Of a stretch of 64,000 nt of DNA, positions 43,941 to 53,234 are shown in pieces. A program made the translations under genes and the position numbers. This DNA comes from Variovorax paradoxus (GTDB taxonomy: Bacteria; Pseudomonadota; Gammaproteobacteria; Burkholderiales; Burkholderiaceae_C), in the NCBI RefSeq assembly GCF_024734665.1, contig NZ_CP102931.1, forward strand, positions 248,001 to 312,000, read 5' to 3'. Each line of letters begins with the position of its first letter. Position 1 is the first letter of the stretch. The notes under the pieces are model-generated. The model had not been told where the DNA came from. It made no database searches and was given only the letters and a program-made list of their open reading frames with translations.

Positions 43941-44642
43941 ATGACGATGATTGGCGACGACCTCCAGCAAGTAAACAGCCGGATCGCAAAGGCATGTGTA
44001 ACGGCCGGCCGCGACCCGGGCGAGGTGCGGCTGCTGGCGGTGTCAAAGACCTTCGGGCCGGAGGCGGTGCGCGAGGCGCATGCGGTGGGCCAGTCGGCCT
44101 TCGGCGAGAACTACGTGCAGGAAGGTCTGGACAAGATCGAAGCCCTCGCCGATCTGCGCGCTGCCCTCGAATGGCACTGCATCGGCCCTCTGCAAAGCAA
44201 CAAGACGCGGCCCGTGGCCGAGCACTTCGACTGGGTCCACAGCATCGACCGGCTGAAGATTGCCGAGCGCCTGTCGGCCCAGCGGCCGGCTTCGCTGCCG
44301 CCGCTCAATGTATGCCTTCAGGTTAATGTGGACGGCGGTGCCAACAAGTCAGGCGTGCCGCCGGAAGAGGCGCTGGCTCTGGCACGCGCTGTGGCGGCTT
44401 TGCCACAGCTTTGGCTGCGCGGGCTCATGGCGATCCCCGAACCGGCGGCGGATTTCGAGGCGCAGCGCGCGTTGTGCCTGCGCGCGCATGCGGTGTACCA
44501 GTCGATTCGCGACGCGGGCATCGAACTCGACACGCTGTCGCTCGGCATGAGTGCCGATCTTGAAGCGGCGATCAGCGCGGGCAGCACGATGGTGCGTGTC
44601 GGCACGGCGATCTTCGGTGGCCGGGCGCGCTCACACCCCTAG
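43941..44642 (+). CDS. yggS: YggS/PLPBP, pyridoxal phosphate homeostasis protein
   Basis: 233 residues of the single-domain alanine-racemase-like TIM barrel. PLP-binding Lys36 in LLAVSKTF; conserved FGENYVQEG, WHCIGPLQSNK and LSLGMSADLEAAI. It binds PLP and balances B6 vitamers and amino/keto acids, and has no known catalytic activity. The start is the ATG at 43941 or two codons on at 43947. The 3' end overlaps the convergent Lrp gene by 12 nt. Confidence 0.95.
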   Translation: MTMIGDDLQQVNSRIAKACVTAGRDPGEVRLLAVSKTFGPEAVREAHAVGQSAFGENYVQEGLDKIEALADLRAALEWHCIGPLQSNKTRPVAEHFDWVHSIDRLKIAERLSAQRPASLPPLNVCLQVNVDGGANKSGVPPEEALALARAVAALPQLWLRGLMAIPEPAADFEAQRALCLRAHAVYQSIRDAGIELDTLSLGMSADLEAAISAGSTMVRVGTAIFGGRARSHP

Positions 44643-45098
44643 CGGCAGGCGCGCGCTGCTCTTCACTTCTTCCATCACCGCATAAGTCCGCGTCTCGCGC
44701 ACGCCGGGCAATTGCCACAGCACGGTGCCCGCGAACTCGCGGTAGGCGGCCATGTCGGCCATGCGGGTCTTGAGCAGGTAGTCGAAGCCGCCCGCGACCA
44801 TGTGGCATTCCATGATCTCGTCGCGCACCTGCACCGCCGCCTTGAACTGGTCGAACACATTGGGCGTGGTGCGGTCGAGCAGCACCTCGACGAAGACGGT
44901 GAAGCCGCGGCCCAGCTTGTGCGGATCGAGCCGCGCCTCGTAGCCCTGGATGAAGCCGTCGCGTGTGAGCCGCTGCACCCGCGCCAGCACCGCGGTGGGC
45001 GAGAGCGCTACCGCCTCGGCCAGCTTGAGGTTGGTGATGCGTCCGTCCTCCTGAAGGATCTTCAGCAGCCGGAGATCGATGCGGTCCAGGTCGAGCAT
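44631..45098 (-). CDS. Lrp/AsnC-family transcriptional regulator
   Basis: 155 residues: N-terminal HTH (about 3-60; LDRIDLRLLKILQEDGRITNLKLAE) and C-terminal RAM/AsnC ligand-binding domain (about 65-150, EVRDEIMECHMVAGGFDYLLK-type). The length and LDxxDxxIL opening are classical. The ATG at 45098 is used. No adjacent target is obvious; gdhA lies 850 nt away, beyond a DUF4148 gene. The 150 nt upstream hold no recognised feature. Confidence 0.93.
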   Translation of the reverse strand: MLDLDRIDLRLLKILQEDGRITNLKLAEAVALSPTAVLARVQRLTRDGFIQGYEARLDPHKLGRGFTVFVEVLLDRTTPNVFDQFKAAVQVRDEIMECHMVAGGFDYLLKTRMADMAAYREFAGTVLWQLPGVRETRTYAVMEEVKSSARLPLGV

Positions 45099-45248
45099 CA
45101 GAAGATTATCCGGCCCGAACGCTGATTGCTGGCGGAAGATGCGGCCTATGACCGCCGACCATAGGAGATAGAACCAAGGCGCTGGCGGCGGTCTACCCTG
45201 GCCTACCCAGGGCACCGCCGTGCGCCGTCAGCTCTTTCGCGCCTTCTT

Positions 45249-45707
45249 TCAGCGGACCTGGGTCTGCGACTGCGCCGCCGCCTGCTGGCCCTTGAGCTGG
45301 TCGACCAGCGCGCCATAGGCGGGGCTCGCGCGCAGCTTGGCGTATTCGGCTGCGGCCTGGTGGTAGCCGGGCTTCGTCATATCGGCGCCGGCTTCACCGC
45401 TCTGCTGGGCCGCCAGGCCCGACTGGATCCACAGCCGCGTGTCGGCCGCCACTGCGGCGCGGGTGTTGGCCGAGACAACGACCGCCTCTTGCTGATAGCC
45501 GCTGGTGTAGCCCTGCGTGGGCGCGGTCTTCAGCCACTGCACAGCGTCGGCGGTTACCGCGGAGCGTGTCGTCGACGAGGTCAGCGGCACGGGACGCGGA
45601 TCGCCCTCGGCGTAGTTGCCGGCGAAGCTCGGCGCTGCAATCACGCCCAGCAGGACGGCGAGGGTGGCGGTGCCGAGCAGTCGGGTGGCGGAAGCTTGCT
45701 TGTTCAT
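45249..45707 (-). CDS. DUF4148 exported protein
   Basis: 152 residues with an N-terminal signal peptide (about 1-29, ending PSFAG) and a small periplasmic domain containing SAVTADAVQWLK and AAVAADTRLWIQSG repeats, typical of Burkholderiales DUF4148 proteins. It ends in a Gln/Ala tail. Function unknown. It is monocistronic, divergent from gdhA; the 240-nt gap (45708-45947) contains no gene. Confidence 0.85.
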   Translation of the reverse strand: MNKQASATRLLGTATLAVLLGVIAAPSFAGNYAEGDPRPVPLTSSTTRSAVTADAVQWLKTAPTQGYTSGYQQEAVVVSANTRAAVAADTRLWIQSGLAAQQSGEAGADMTKPGYHQAAAEYAKLRASPAYGALVDQLKGQQAAAQSQTQVR

Positions 45708-45947
45708 TCGTGACTCCTTGAGGGTGGTTGGGTTGCCTTGGTTGGTGAAGCCAACTCTACGAAGCCCATCCGCAGGGTCGATAACCCGTAGATGACGTTT
45801 CTGTCATGTACATCGGTGCAATGTGCCTCCCTGGCTGTGAAACCAAACCTCTCTTGCATAACCGCCAGCGCGGCGCGCATAAGCCATGGCGCGACGCGCG
45901 GTAGAGGTCTATCGTTGCGGCCACCCGTCTAAACCAAGGGATCTCTC

Positions 45948-47222
45948 ATGAGCGAAAAACTCTCCTTCGTCAATCCGACCGCGAACAGCCCGTGGGGCAC
46001 CTATCTCTCGCAGGTCGACCGCGTCGTGCCGTACCTCGGCCCGCTGGCCCGCTGGGTCGAAACCCTGAAGCGCCCCAAGCGCGCGCTGATCGTCGACGTG
46101 CCGATCGAGATGGACGACGGCACCATCGCCCACTTCGAGGGCTACCGCGTGCAGCACAACATGAGCCGCGGCCCGGGCAAGGGCGGCGTGCGCTTCCACC
46201 CCGACGTCACGCTCGAAGAAGTGATGGCCCTGTCGGCCTGGATGACCATCAAGACCGCGGCCGTCAACCTGCCGTACGGCGGCGCCAAGGGCGGCATCCG
46301 CGTCGACCCCAAGAAGCTGTCGCTGCAGGAGCTGGAAAAGATCACCCGCCGCTACACCAGCGAGATCGGCATCATCATCGGCCCGCACACCGACATCCCC
46401 GCGCCCGACGTCAATACCAACGGCCAGATCATGGCGTGGATGATGGACACCTACTCGATGAACGTCGGCGGCACCGCCACCGGCGTCGTCACCGGCAAGC
46501 CACTGCACCTGGGCGGCTCGCTGGGCCGCGTGAAGGCCACAGGCCGCGGCGTGTTCGTCACCGGCCGTGAAGCCGCCCGACGCCTGGGCATGGACCTGCG
46601 CGGCGCACGCATTGCGGTGCAGGGCTTCGGCAACGTGGGCTCGGTCGCGGCTGAGCTGTTCGCGGAAGCGGGCGCGAAGATCGTCGCGGTGCAGGACCAC
46701 ACCGGCACCATCGTCAACACCAACGGCCTCGACCTGGCCAAGCTGATCCCGGTGGCCAACAAGGAAGGCGTGGTCGCCTTCAAGTCCGGCGGCGACATCG
46801 TGCCGAACGAAGACTTCTGGAACGTCGCCTGCGACATCCTGATCCCGGCCGCCCTCGAAGGCCAGATCACCGCCGAGCGCGCGCAGAAGACCACCGCCAA
46901 GCTGGTGCTCGAAGGCGCCAACGGCCCCACCGTGCCGACCGCTGACGACATCCTCGCCGAGCGCGGCGTGCTGGTCGTGCCCGACGTGATCTGCAACGCC
47001 GGCGGCGTGACGGTGAGCTACTTCGAATGGGTGCAGGACTTCTCGTCCTTCTTCTGGGACGAAGACGAAATCAACGTGCGCCTGGACCGCATCATGATGA
47101 ACGCGCTCAACCAGATCTGGGACACGGCAGACAAGCACAAGATCACGCTGCGCACGGCGACGTATGCGGTGGCTTGCGAGCGCATCCTGATGGCTCGTCA
47201 AGAGCGCGGCCTGTACCCCTGA
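45948..47222 (+). CDS. gdhA: Glutamate dehydrogenase (Glu/Leu/Phe/Val dehydrogenase family)
   Basis: 424 residues, hexameric small-type GDH. The substrate domain has [13 protein letters not shown] and the catalytic Lys in PYGGAKGGI; the cofactor domain has [15 protein letters not shown]. It interconverts glutamate and 2-oxoglutarate plus ammonium. The acidic residue following the GFGNVG loop could not be used confidently to choose NAD or NADP. It is preceded by a weak AAGGGAT ribosome site. Confidence 0.95.
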   Translation: MSEKLSFVNPTANSPWGTYLSQVDRVVPYLGPLARWVETLKRPKRALIVDVPIEMDDGTIAHFEGYRVQHNMSRGPGKGGVRFHPDVTLEEVMALSAWMTIKTAAVNLPYGGAKGGIRVDPKKLSLQELEKITRRYTSEIGIIIGPHTDIPAPDVNTNGQIMAWMMDTYSMNVGGTATGVVTGKPLHLGGSLGRVKATGRGVFVTGREAARRLGMDLRGARIAVQGFGNVGSVAAELFAEAGAKIVAVQDHTGTIVNTNGLDLAKLIPVANKEGVVAFKSGGDIVPNEDFWNVACDILIPAALEGQITAERAQKTTAKLVLEGANGPTVPTADDILAERGVLVVPDVICNAGGVTVSYFEWVQDFSSFFWDEDEINVRLDRIMMNALNQIWDTADKHKITLRTATYAVACERILMARQERGLYP

Positions 47223-47258
47223 TGATTTCTTGACGCTCGAGGACGCTACGCTCGGGGG

Positions 47259-47912
47259 ATGAGCACCATCCCCGCGCAGAAACTTCCTCCTCTCCCAGCG
47301 GACAGCGCCGCCCGCCTGCAGGCCCTGATGGCCGGCGGGCAGCGCAAGCTGCTGGGGCTGGTCGGCGCACCCGGTGCGGGCAAGTCCACGCTCGCGGCGG
47401 CGCTGCTTCAATTGGTGGGCGTTGACCGCGCCCAGGTCGTCCCCATGGACGGCTTCCACCTCGCCAACGTCGAGCTGCAACGGCTTGGCCGTTCCGGCCG
47501 CAAGGGCGCGCCCGACACCTTCGACAGCGCCGGCTATGTCGCGCTGCTGCAGCGCCTGCGCGAGCAGCGGCCCGATGGCGACATCGTCTACGCCCCCGAA
47601 TTCCGCCGCGAGATCGAGGAGCCGATTGCCGGCGCCATCGCCGTGCTGCCCACGACGCAGCTTGTCATCAGCGAAGGCAACTACCTGCTGCACGACGTCG
47701 GTCCGTGGGCCGGCGCGGCGGCGATGTTCGACGAGGTCTGGTACGTGGACATCGACGATGCGGTGCGCGAAGAGCGCCTGGTGCGGCGCCACCAGCAGTT
47801 CGGCCGCAGCGCCGAGGAAGCGCGCGCTTGGGTGGCGAGCACCGATGCGCCCAATGCACGGCTGATCGCGGCGACGCGGGTGCGGGCGCATCACGTGCTG
47901 CCCTGGTCCTGA
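47259..47912 (+). CDS. Nucleoside/nucleotide kinase-family protein (PRK/YggC-like)
   Basis: 217 residues of the P-loop kinase fold related to pantothenate kinase and phosphoribulokinase: Walker A GAPGAGKST at about residue 37, PMDGFHLAN and the EGNYLL strand, with a lid-type RRHQQFG segment. Relatives annotated as fructose or nucleoside kinases make the substrate uncertain. It lies 36 nt after gdhA on the same strand but may have its own promoter. Confidence 0.85.
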   Translation: MSTIPAQKLPPLPADSAARLQALMAGGQRKLLGLVGAPGAGKSTLAAALLQLVGVDRAQVVPMDGFHLANVELQRLGRSGRKGAPDTFDSAGYVALLQRLREQRPDGDIVYAPEFRREIEEPIAGAIAVLPTTQLVISEGNYLLHDVGPWAGAAAMFDEVWYVDIDDAVREERLVRRHQQFGRSAEEARAWVASTDAPNARLIAATRVRAHHVLPWS

Positions 47913-47994
47913 AAATCTCGCGTGGCAGGGAACGCTGGCGCGCGGACACGCTCGAAGCCTTGCCGGCAAGGCGCCGGTTAGCATTCGCCGCTCC

Positions 47995-48690
47995 ATGCCG
48001 TCCATGCACCTCACTTCTTTCCCAGTTGTTCGCGCCCGGGTTCTCGTACTCGGCCTGCTGTCCGCCCTTGTCGTCCTTGTGCTCGCCGGCTGCGGCAGCA
48101 CATCGCGCCGCGTGAACTATGAGCCCGAAGCCTTCGGCTCGACCACCACCCACACCCGCGACTACGAGGCCACCGAGGCCCAGACCTGCGAAGCCGCGCG
48201 CCGCGCACTGCTGAGCCAGGGCTACATGATCACGGCCGCCAACGCCGATCTCGTGACCGGGCGCAAGAGCTTCCAGCCGGCGGCCGAGGTGCATGTCGAG
48301 GTCGAGTTCCGGGTGGTCTGCGCTCGCGAGAGCACAAGAAGCGGCAAGGCCAGCAAGAGCACCGTGGCTTTTGCGACCGCGCTGCAGGACCGCTACGGCA
48401 TCAAGAAGGTGAACAACTCGGCCAGCCTGGGCGTGGGCGCGATCGGCTCGCTTTCGCTGCCGTTCTCGAGCAGCGACGACGCGATGGTGAAGGTCGCGAG
48501 CGAGACGCTGACGGACGAGCGCTTCTACGACCGCTTCTTCGCGCTGCTCGACCGTTTCCTCGAAGGCCCGGAAGGAGAGGACGAAGCCGGGACGCCCGCG
48601 GAAGCAACGCCGGTCGCCTCGCCGCCCGCTCCCGCCGCTGCCCAGCCCGCCGTCACCTACCCGGTGAACTCGTCGCCGAACCGGGGCTGA
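47995..48690 (+). CDS. DUF2242 lipoprotein
   Basis: 231 residues: lipoprotein signal (LAGCGSTS) and a DUF2242 domain (about 45-190) with CEAARRALLSQGYMI and LPFSSSDDAMVKVASETL, then a Pro/Ala tail. This family occurs in Betaproteobacteria and its function is unknown. A second ATG three codons on (48004) is an equally possible start. Confidence 0.85.
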   Translation: MPSMHLTSFPVVRARVLVLGLLSALVVLVLAGCGSTSRRVNYEPEAFGSTTTHTRDYEATEAQTCEAARRALLSQGYMITAANADLVTGRKSFQPAAEVHVEVEFRVVCARESTRSGKASKSTVAFATALQDRYGIKKVNNSASLGVGAIGSLSLPFSSSDDAMVKVASETLTDERFYDRFFALLDRFLEGPEGEDEAGTPAEATPVASPPAPAAAQPAVTYPVNSSPNRG

Positions 48691-48733
48691 CGCCGGGGCT
48701 CCAAAGTACCAAGATGCGTCTTACAATCCGGGC

Positions 48734-49207
48734 ATGGCTTCCACCATCCCGGATCCGGCGCAATGCGCCTCGCGTCTTCGCACCTCGGTGTCGTTGCTGA
48801 CGCGCCAGTTGCGCAGCGGCAGCGCAACGCCTGACGGCCCCAGCGTGGCCAAGCTCAGTGTGCTCGGGCAGCTGCATCGGCACGGGCCGTGCACGCCCAC
48901 GGCGCTGGCGGGGTTCGAGCGCGTCAAGCTCCAGTCGCTGACCCGGCTACTGGCCGAGCTGGAGGCCGAGGGCTGGATCGGCCGCACGCCGCACCCGACC
49001 GATGGGCGCCAATGGCTGCTGTCGCTCACGGCGGAGGGCATACGCCGTCTGAAGGCGATCATGCGCACGCGCGAGGCGGCACTGGCAGAGGTGATCGGCG
49101 CCACGCTCGATGCCGATCAGCGCGCCTTGCTGCTGCAGGCCTGCGGGCTGATCGACGGCATCGCCGCCGCGCTGGAAGGCGGCGATCCACCGGCGCCAGA
49201 AGCATGA
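48734..49207 (+). CDS. MarR-family transcriptional regulator
   Basis: 157 residues of the winged-helix MarR fold (about 30-125), with the recognition helix in LQSLTRLLAELEAEGWIGR and the beta-wing at HPTDGRQWLLSLT. Its stop overlaps the FUSC-family gene start (ATGA), so it most likely controls that exporter in response to an aromatic or hydrophobic acid. Confidence 0.9.
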   Translation: MASTIPDPAQCASRLRTSVSLLTRQLRSGSATPDGPSVAKLSVLGQLHRHGPCTPTALAGFERVKLQSLTRLLAELEAEGWIGRTPHPTDGRQWLLSLTAEGIRRLKAIMRTREAALAEVIGATLDADQRALLLQACGLIDGIAAALEGGDPPAPEA

Positions 49208-50229
49208 ACGGCGCCCCGGCACTGCAACGCCTGACGGAGCCGTGGCGCCACGGCCGCTGGCGTCCCGGCGTGCAACTGGCGGCGGCAGTGGCCATCGCCT
49301 GGGGCGTGGCCACCGCGTTGCACCTGCCCGAAAGTTTCTGGGCGGTGATGAGCGTGCTGATCGTCATGCGCCCGAGCGCCGGTTCCACGCTCGATGCCGG
49401 ATGGAACCGCGTGCGCGGCACGGCCGCCGGCGCGCTGTGCGGCCTGGCCGGCGTCTATCTGCAGCACCACGGCGCGCCGATGCTGGCGACCACGCTGGCC
49501 GTCGTCATGTTGCTGGCGTTTGCCAGCGCGGCTGCGCCGGGTTTGCGCAGCGCACCGGTTGCCGCGTTGATCATCCTGTCGGCCGGCGGCATTCCCGGCC
49601 ATTCGGCGCTGCAGGTGGCGCTGCTGCGCATGGCGCAGATCGGCATCGGCGTGGGAGTGGCGCTGGCGGTTTCGACGCTCGTGTCCGAGTACCACGCGGG
49701 CGCGCGTTTCGACGAGGGCTGCGCCGCGCTGCTGCACGGTATCGCGAAGCGCATGGCCGCTGCGCGAAGGCCTGCCGGTGCCGAGGCGGAGCGCATTCAC
49801 GCAGGCACGCGCGCGTCGCTGGGCCGGCTCGTCTTGCTGGCCGGCAGTGCGGACCTGGAGGCGCGATGGTGGCGACGCGGCACCGCCGGGGGGCACAGTG
49901 CCTATCGCGACAAGGCCCGGCTGGCGGCGCGCATCTTCCAGGACGCCGTGGTGCTGGATCGCGTGTTCCGGCAGATGCAGGGCGCACAGGCCGACGACGC
50001 ATGGCGCGAAGCGGCGCAGACTGCCAGTGCCGCAGTCGCCGGCATGGCCGATGCGCTCGCGGGCAAGGGCGCGCCACCGGACCTCGATGGGCTCGACCGC
50101 TGCGTGCAGGCGTCGCAAGGCTCCCCGTCGAATGCACTCCTGGCCGCACCCTTGAGCCTGCTCCTGGACGACCTGCGCAACCTGCAGAGTGCTCTTGTTC
50201 GCCGACTGCCGGAGCAGCCCACCCACTAG
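49204..50229 (+). CDS. FUSC/aromatic-acid-exporter-family membrane protein
   Basis: 341 residues. N-terminal six hydrophobic segments (about 20-160) resemble the FUSC domain (ESFWAVMSVLIVMRPSAGST, TRVRGTAAGALCG-type), followed by a cytoplasmic helical region (about 170-340). Relatives include AaeB and YccS-like exporters. It is shorter than AaeB (about 650), so it is probably a half-size version. It is coupled to the MarR gene. Substrate unknown. Confidence 0.85.
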   Translation: MNGAPALQRLTEPWRHGRWRPGVQLAAAVAIAWGVATALHLPESFWAVMSVLIVMRPSAGSTLDAGWNRVRGTAAGALCGLAGVYLQHHGAPMLATTLAVVMLLAFASAAAPGLRSAPVAALIILSAGGIPGHSALQVALLRMAQIGIGVGVALAVSTLVSEYHAGARFDEGCAALLHGIAKRMAAARRPAGAEAERIHAGTRASLGRLVLLAGSADLEARWWRRGTAGGHSAYRDKARLAARIFQDAVVLDRVFRQMQGAQADDAWREAAQTASAAVAGMADALAGKGAPPDLDGLDRCVQASQGSPSNALLAAPLSLLLDDLRNLQSALVRRLPEQPTH

Positions 50230-50267
50230 AATCTTCCGAAAATCAATCGTTTCGGAGAGGGACGGGC

Positions 50268-50786
50268 ATGGAAGATCAGTCGCAGGACGCGCGCTACGCG
50301 CCGCCGCAATCCCATGTGGAGGACGTGCTGCAGCCGGGCCAGGTGCAGCCCGGTGAACTCGCAACGCGCGGCAAGCGTTTTCTGGCAGCGATGCTCGATG
50401 CCGGCATTTCCCTCGCCGCGATCTGGCTCCTGGCGAAGTTCACGCCCATCAATCTCTGGGAGGACGATGGCCTCGGACTCTGGGAGCCGCGCATCTCCGG
50501 CGCGGCCTCCGGCATCGTTCTTTACCTCGTTCTGCACGGCTACCTGCTGGCCACTCGCGGCCAGACCATCGGCAAGGCGCTGTTCAAGATCCGCATTGCC
50601 CGGCCCGACGGTTCGCGCGCGCAGATCGGACGCATCCTGGCCCTGCGCGACGGCCCCACGTTCTTCACGACCATCTGGCCGCTGCTCGGGCCGATCTACG
50701 TGCTGATCGACTGCCTCTTCATCTTCCGCGCGTCGCGCCGCTGCCTGCACGACCAGATCGCCGACACCGTCGTGTTGCAGGCCTGA
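50268..50786 (+). CDS. RDD-family membrane protein 1
   Basis: 172 residues with a soluble N-terminus (about 1-30), then the RDD domain: three or four hydrophobic segments with RFLAAMLDAGISL, the GQTIGKALFKIRI loop and a C-terminal CLHDQIADT Asp motif. RDD proteins are small membrane proteins, some with ion-antiport activity. It may begin the operon that continues to DUF58, since the gap to the next gene is only 15 nt. Confidence 0.9.
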   Translation: MEDQSQDARYAPPQSHVEDVLQPGQVQPGELATRGKRFLAAMLDAGISLAAIWLLAKFTPINLWEDDGLGLWEPRISGAASGIVLYLVLHGYLLATRGQTIGKALFKIRIARPDGSRAQIGRILALRDGPTFFTTIWPLLGPIYVLIDCLFIFRASRRCLHDQIADTVVLQA

Positions 50787-50801
50787 GCGAGCGCTTCGCC
50801 A

Positions 50802-51521
50802 GTGCGCCTCGACACGCTCTACACCGCCGAGACCCCGGAAGGCATTGCGCTCTCACTGCGCCCGGCCGGCCTGGTTGCGCGCGGGCTGGCGTACCTCATC
50901 GACTTCGCGATCCGGCTCGGCATCTTCACTGCGATCTCCATTGCCGTCGGCATGATGGGCAAGATGGGCTTCGGCATTCTGCTCATCAGCTACTTCTGCC
51001 TCGAGTGGCTCTACCCCGTGATCTTCGAGCTCACGCGCGCGGCGGCCACGCCCGGCAAGCGCGTGATGGGGCTGCGCGTGGTGATGGACTCGGGCCTGCC
51101 CGTGACGCCCGCCGCCGCGCTCACCCGCAACCTGCTGCGCGCGGCCGACTTTGTTCCGGCCTTCTATGGCGCGGGCATCGTGTCGATGCTGTGGCGGCGC
51201 GACAGCAAGCGGCTGGGTGACCTGGCCGCCGGCACGCTGGTGGTGTTCAGCGACCACGTGAGCCTGCACGGCGAGGTGCCCGCGGCCGAGCCGCAGGCGC
51301 CCGCGCGGCCGCTGTCGGCGCGCGAGCAGATGGCCATCGTGTCGTGGGCCGGTCGCGCGACGCGCCTGACCCCCGAGCGCTTCGACGAACTCGCCCGTGT
51401 CGCCGAACCGGTGCTGGGCCCCGACACTTCCGGCGCCTCCGCGTCACAGCGCCTGCTCGGCGTGGCGCAGTGGGTGCTGGGCCGCCGCGCCGGCGCCGAT
51501 GCGCGAGGAGGCGGGCGATGA
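50802..51521 (+). CDS. RDD-family membrane protein 2 (SpoIIM/MoxR operon)
   Basis: 239 residues starting with GTG. The RDD domain (about 20-145) includes GLVARGLAYLIDFAIRL, TPGKRVMGLRVV and SKRLGDLAAGTLVV, and is followed by a cytoplasmic tail of about 80 residues containing RPLSAREQMAIVSWAGRATRLTPERFDELA. Its stop overlaps the SpoIIM-like gene start (ATGA). RDD plus SpoIIM is a common pair in MoxR/DUF58 operons. Confidence 0.9.
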   Translation: MRLDTLYTAETPEGIALSLRPAGLVARGLAYLIDFAIRLGIFTAISIAVGMMGKMGFGILLISYFCLEWLYPVIFELTRAAATPGKRVMGLRVVMDSGLPVTPAAALTRNLLRAADFVPAFYGAGIVSMLWRRDSKRLGDLAAGTLVVFSDHVSLHGEVPAAEPQAPARPLSAREQMAIVSWAGRATRLTPERFDELARVAEPVLGPDTSGASASQRLLGVAQWVLGRRAGADARGGGR

Positions 51522-52513
51522 CGCCACTCGATTTCGAAGCCGCCTACGCGCCGCTGTGGACCGAGCTCGAAGCCGTCATCCGCGTGGCCGAGACCAAGCG
51601 CAAGTTCGACGGCGCGCGGCTCGCCACGCTGTACCGTCGCGTGTGTGAGCACCTGGCACTGGCGCAGGCGCGCGCCTATCCCATTCACCTCACGCAGCGG
51701 CTCGAAAGCCTGACCCAGAGCGCGCACCGGCTGATCTACCGGCAGCACGACTACGGCCTGGCGCGCTTCGCGCGGCTGGCGCTGGTCGACTTTCCCGAGG
51801 CGGTGCGGGCGCACCGCATCTACCTGCTGGTTGCGACGCTGATGTTCGTGCTGCCCCTGCTGGCGGCGGGCTGGGCCGCCTACCGCGACCCGGGCTTCAT
51901 CCTGCACCTGCTCGATGCCAGCTCCGTGCAGCAGTTCGATTCGATGTACGGCGACAGTGCCGAGTCGCTGGGCCGCACGCGCAGCGCGGGCGACGACTGG
52001 CAGATGTTCGGCTTCTACATCATGAACAACATCGGCATCGGCTTCCGCTGCTTCGCGGCCGGCATCTTCGCCGGCGTGGGCAGCGCCGTGGTGGTGGTGT
52101 TCAACGGCGTGCAGATCGGGGCGGTCGGCGGCTACCTGATTGCGGCGGGGCATGCCGAGAACTTCTGCTCCTTCGTCATCACGCACTCGGCCTTCGAGCT
52201 CACGGCCATCGTGCTGGCGGGCGCGGCCGGCCTGCGGCTCGGCTATGCGTGGGTTGCGCCCGGCCGCTACACACGGCTCGAGTCGCTGCGGCTGGCCGCG
52301 CGCCATGCCGTGGTGATCGTCTACGGTGTTTTCGGGCTGCTGCTGCTCGCCGCCGCGATCGAGGCCTTCTGGTCGTCGGCGCGCTGGATCGCGCCGGCCG
52401 TGAAGTACGGCGTGGGCGGCGCCTGTTGGGTGCTGGTGCTGGCGTACCTGGGCTGGCAGGGCCGGCCGCGCGCCACTGCTGCAACTGCAAAGGCTGAAGA
52501 CCGTGCAGGTTGA
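51518..52513 (+). CDS. SpoIIM-family (stage II sporulation protein M-like) membrane protein
   Basis: 331 residues: cytoplasmic helical N-terminus (about 1-100) with DYGLARFARLALVDFPEAVR, then five or six hydrophobic segments with the family's FYIMNNIGIGFRCFAAGI and THSAFELTAIVLAGAAGLRLG blocks. The organism shows no sign of sporulation; homologues of this type occur in MoxR/DUF58 operons of many non-sporulating bacteria. It is coupled at both ends by 4-nt and 11-nt overlaps. Confidence 0.9.
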   Translation: MTPLDFEAAYAPLWTELEAVIRVAETKRKFDGARLATLYRRVCEHLALAQARAYPIHLTQRLESLTQSAHRLIYRQHDYGLARFARLALVDFPEAVRAHRIYLLVATLMFVLPLLAAGWAAYRDPGFILHLLDASSVQQFDSMYGDSAESLGRTRSAGDDWQMFGFYIMNNIGIGFRCFAAGIFAGVGSAVVVVFNGVQIGAVGGYLIAAGHAENFCSFVITHSAFELTAIVLAGAAGLRLGYAWVAPGRYTRLESLRLAARHAVVIVYGVFGLLLLAAAIEAFWSSARWIAPAVKYGVGGACWVLVLAYLGWQGRPRATAATAKAEDRAG

Positions 52514-53234
52514 CGGCCTCGCCATTGCGCTGCGGCCACGGCCCATGGCCGAGGCCGCGGACCTGGGCGCCCAGCTGGTGCGCAACCATGCGCGCTCGGT
52601 GTGGCGCACCTTCCTGCCGGTGTACATCGTGACGGTGCTGCTGGCCTTGTGCACGGTCGAGATCGCCGGCTGGCTGCCCAGCCTGCTGATCTTCTGGCTC
52701 AAGCCCTGGTTCGACCGCAGCCTGCTGTTCGTTCATTCGCGCGCGGTGTTCGGGCAGGAGACGCGCTGGGCCGACCTCTGGCAAAACCGCCGCGCCGTGT
52801 GGGGCGGGCAACTGCTGCGTACGCTGCTGTGGCGGCGGTTTTCACCCTGGCGTTCGTTCACCCAGGCAATCGACCAGCTCGAAGGCCAGCGCGGCAGCGC
52901 CCGGCGCAAGCGGCGCACGCAGTTGTTGCGCGGACGGCGCGGCGCGGCCACAGGCATGCAGATGGTGTTCGCCAACGTGGAGATGGCGCTCGACATCTGT
53001 CTGCTGTCGCTGCTGTTCTGGTTCGCGCCGGAAGGCAGCGCCAAGGATCTGTTCGGCTGGCTCACGCAGTCGGACGTTCCACTGCAGAGCCTGCTGACTG
53101 CGGGGGCCTATGCGCTCGTCATCGGCGTGCTGGAGCCGTTCTATGTGGCGGCCGGTTTTGCGATGTACCTCAACCGCCGGGTAGAGCTCGAAGCGTGGGA
53201 CATCGAGCAGGAGTTCCGCCGTGGGTTCCGCTGA
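52503..53234 (+). CDS. Membrane protein of the MoxR/DUF58 operon, unknown family
   Basis: 243 residues starting with GTG, overlapping the SpoIIM gene by 11 nt. It has four or five hydrophobic segments (about 35-75, 160-180, 195-220) and a basic cytoplasmic loop (RRKRRTQLLRGRR). Related sequences occupy the same place in other MoxR/DUF58 operons of Betaproteobacteria and Xanthomonads. I do not recognise a named domain. Its stop lies inside the next gene (14-nt overlap). Confidence 0.82.
   Translation: MQVDGLAIALRPRPMAEAADLGAQLVRNHARSVWRTFLPVYIVTVLLALCTVEIAGWLPSLLIFWLKPWFDRSLLFVHSRAVFGQETRWADLWQNRRAVWGGQLLRTLLWRRFSPWRSFTQAIDQLEGQRGSARRKRRTQLLRGRRGAATGMQMVFANVEMALDICLLSLLFWFAPEGSAKDLFGWLTQSDVPLQSLLTAGAYALVIGVLEPFYVAAGFAMYLNRRVELEAWDIEQEFRRGFR

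Noticed and set aside
45909..48101. A 730-codon open frame on the minus strand
   Set aside because: It runs antisense to gdhA and the kinase gene, has no recognisable domain, and is a normal by-product of very high GC at third codon positions.
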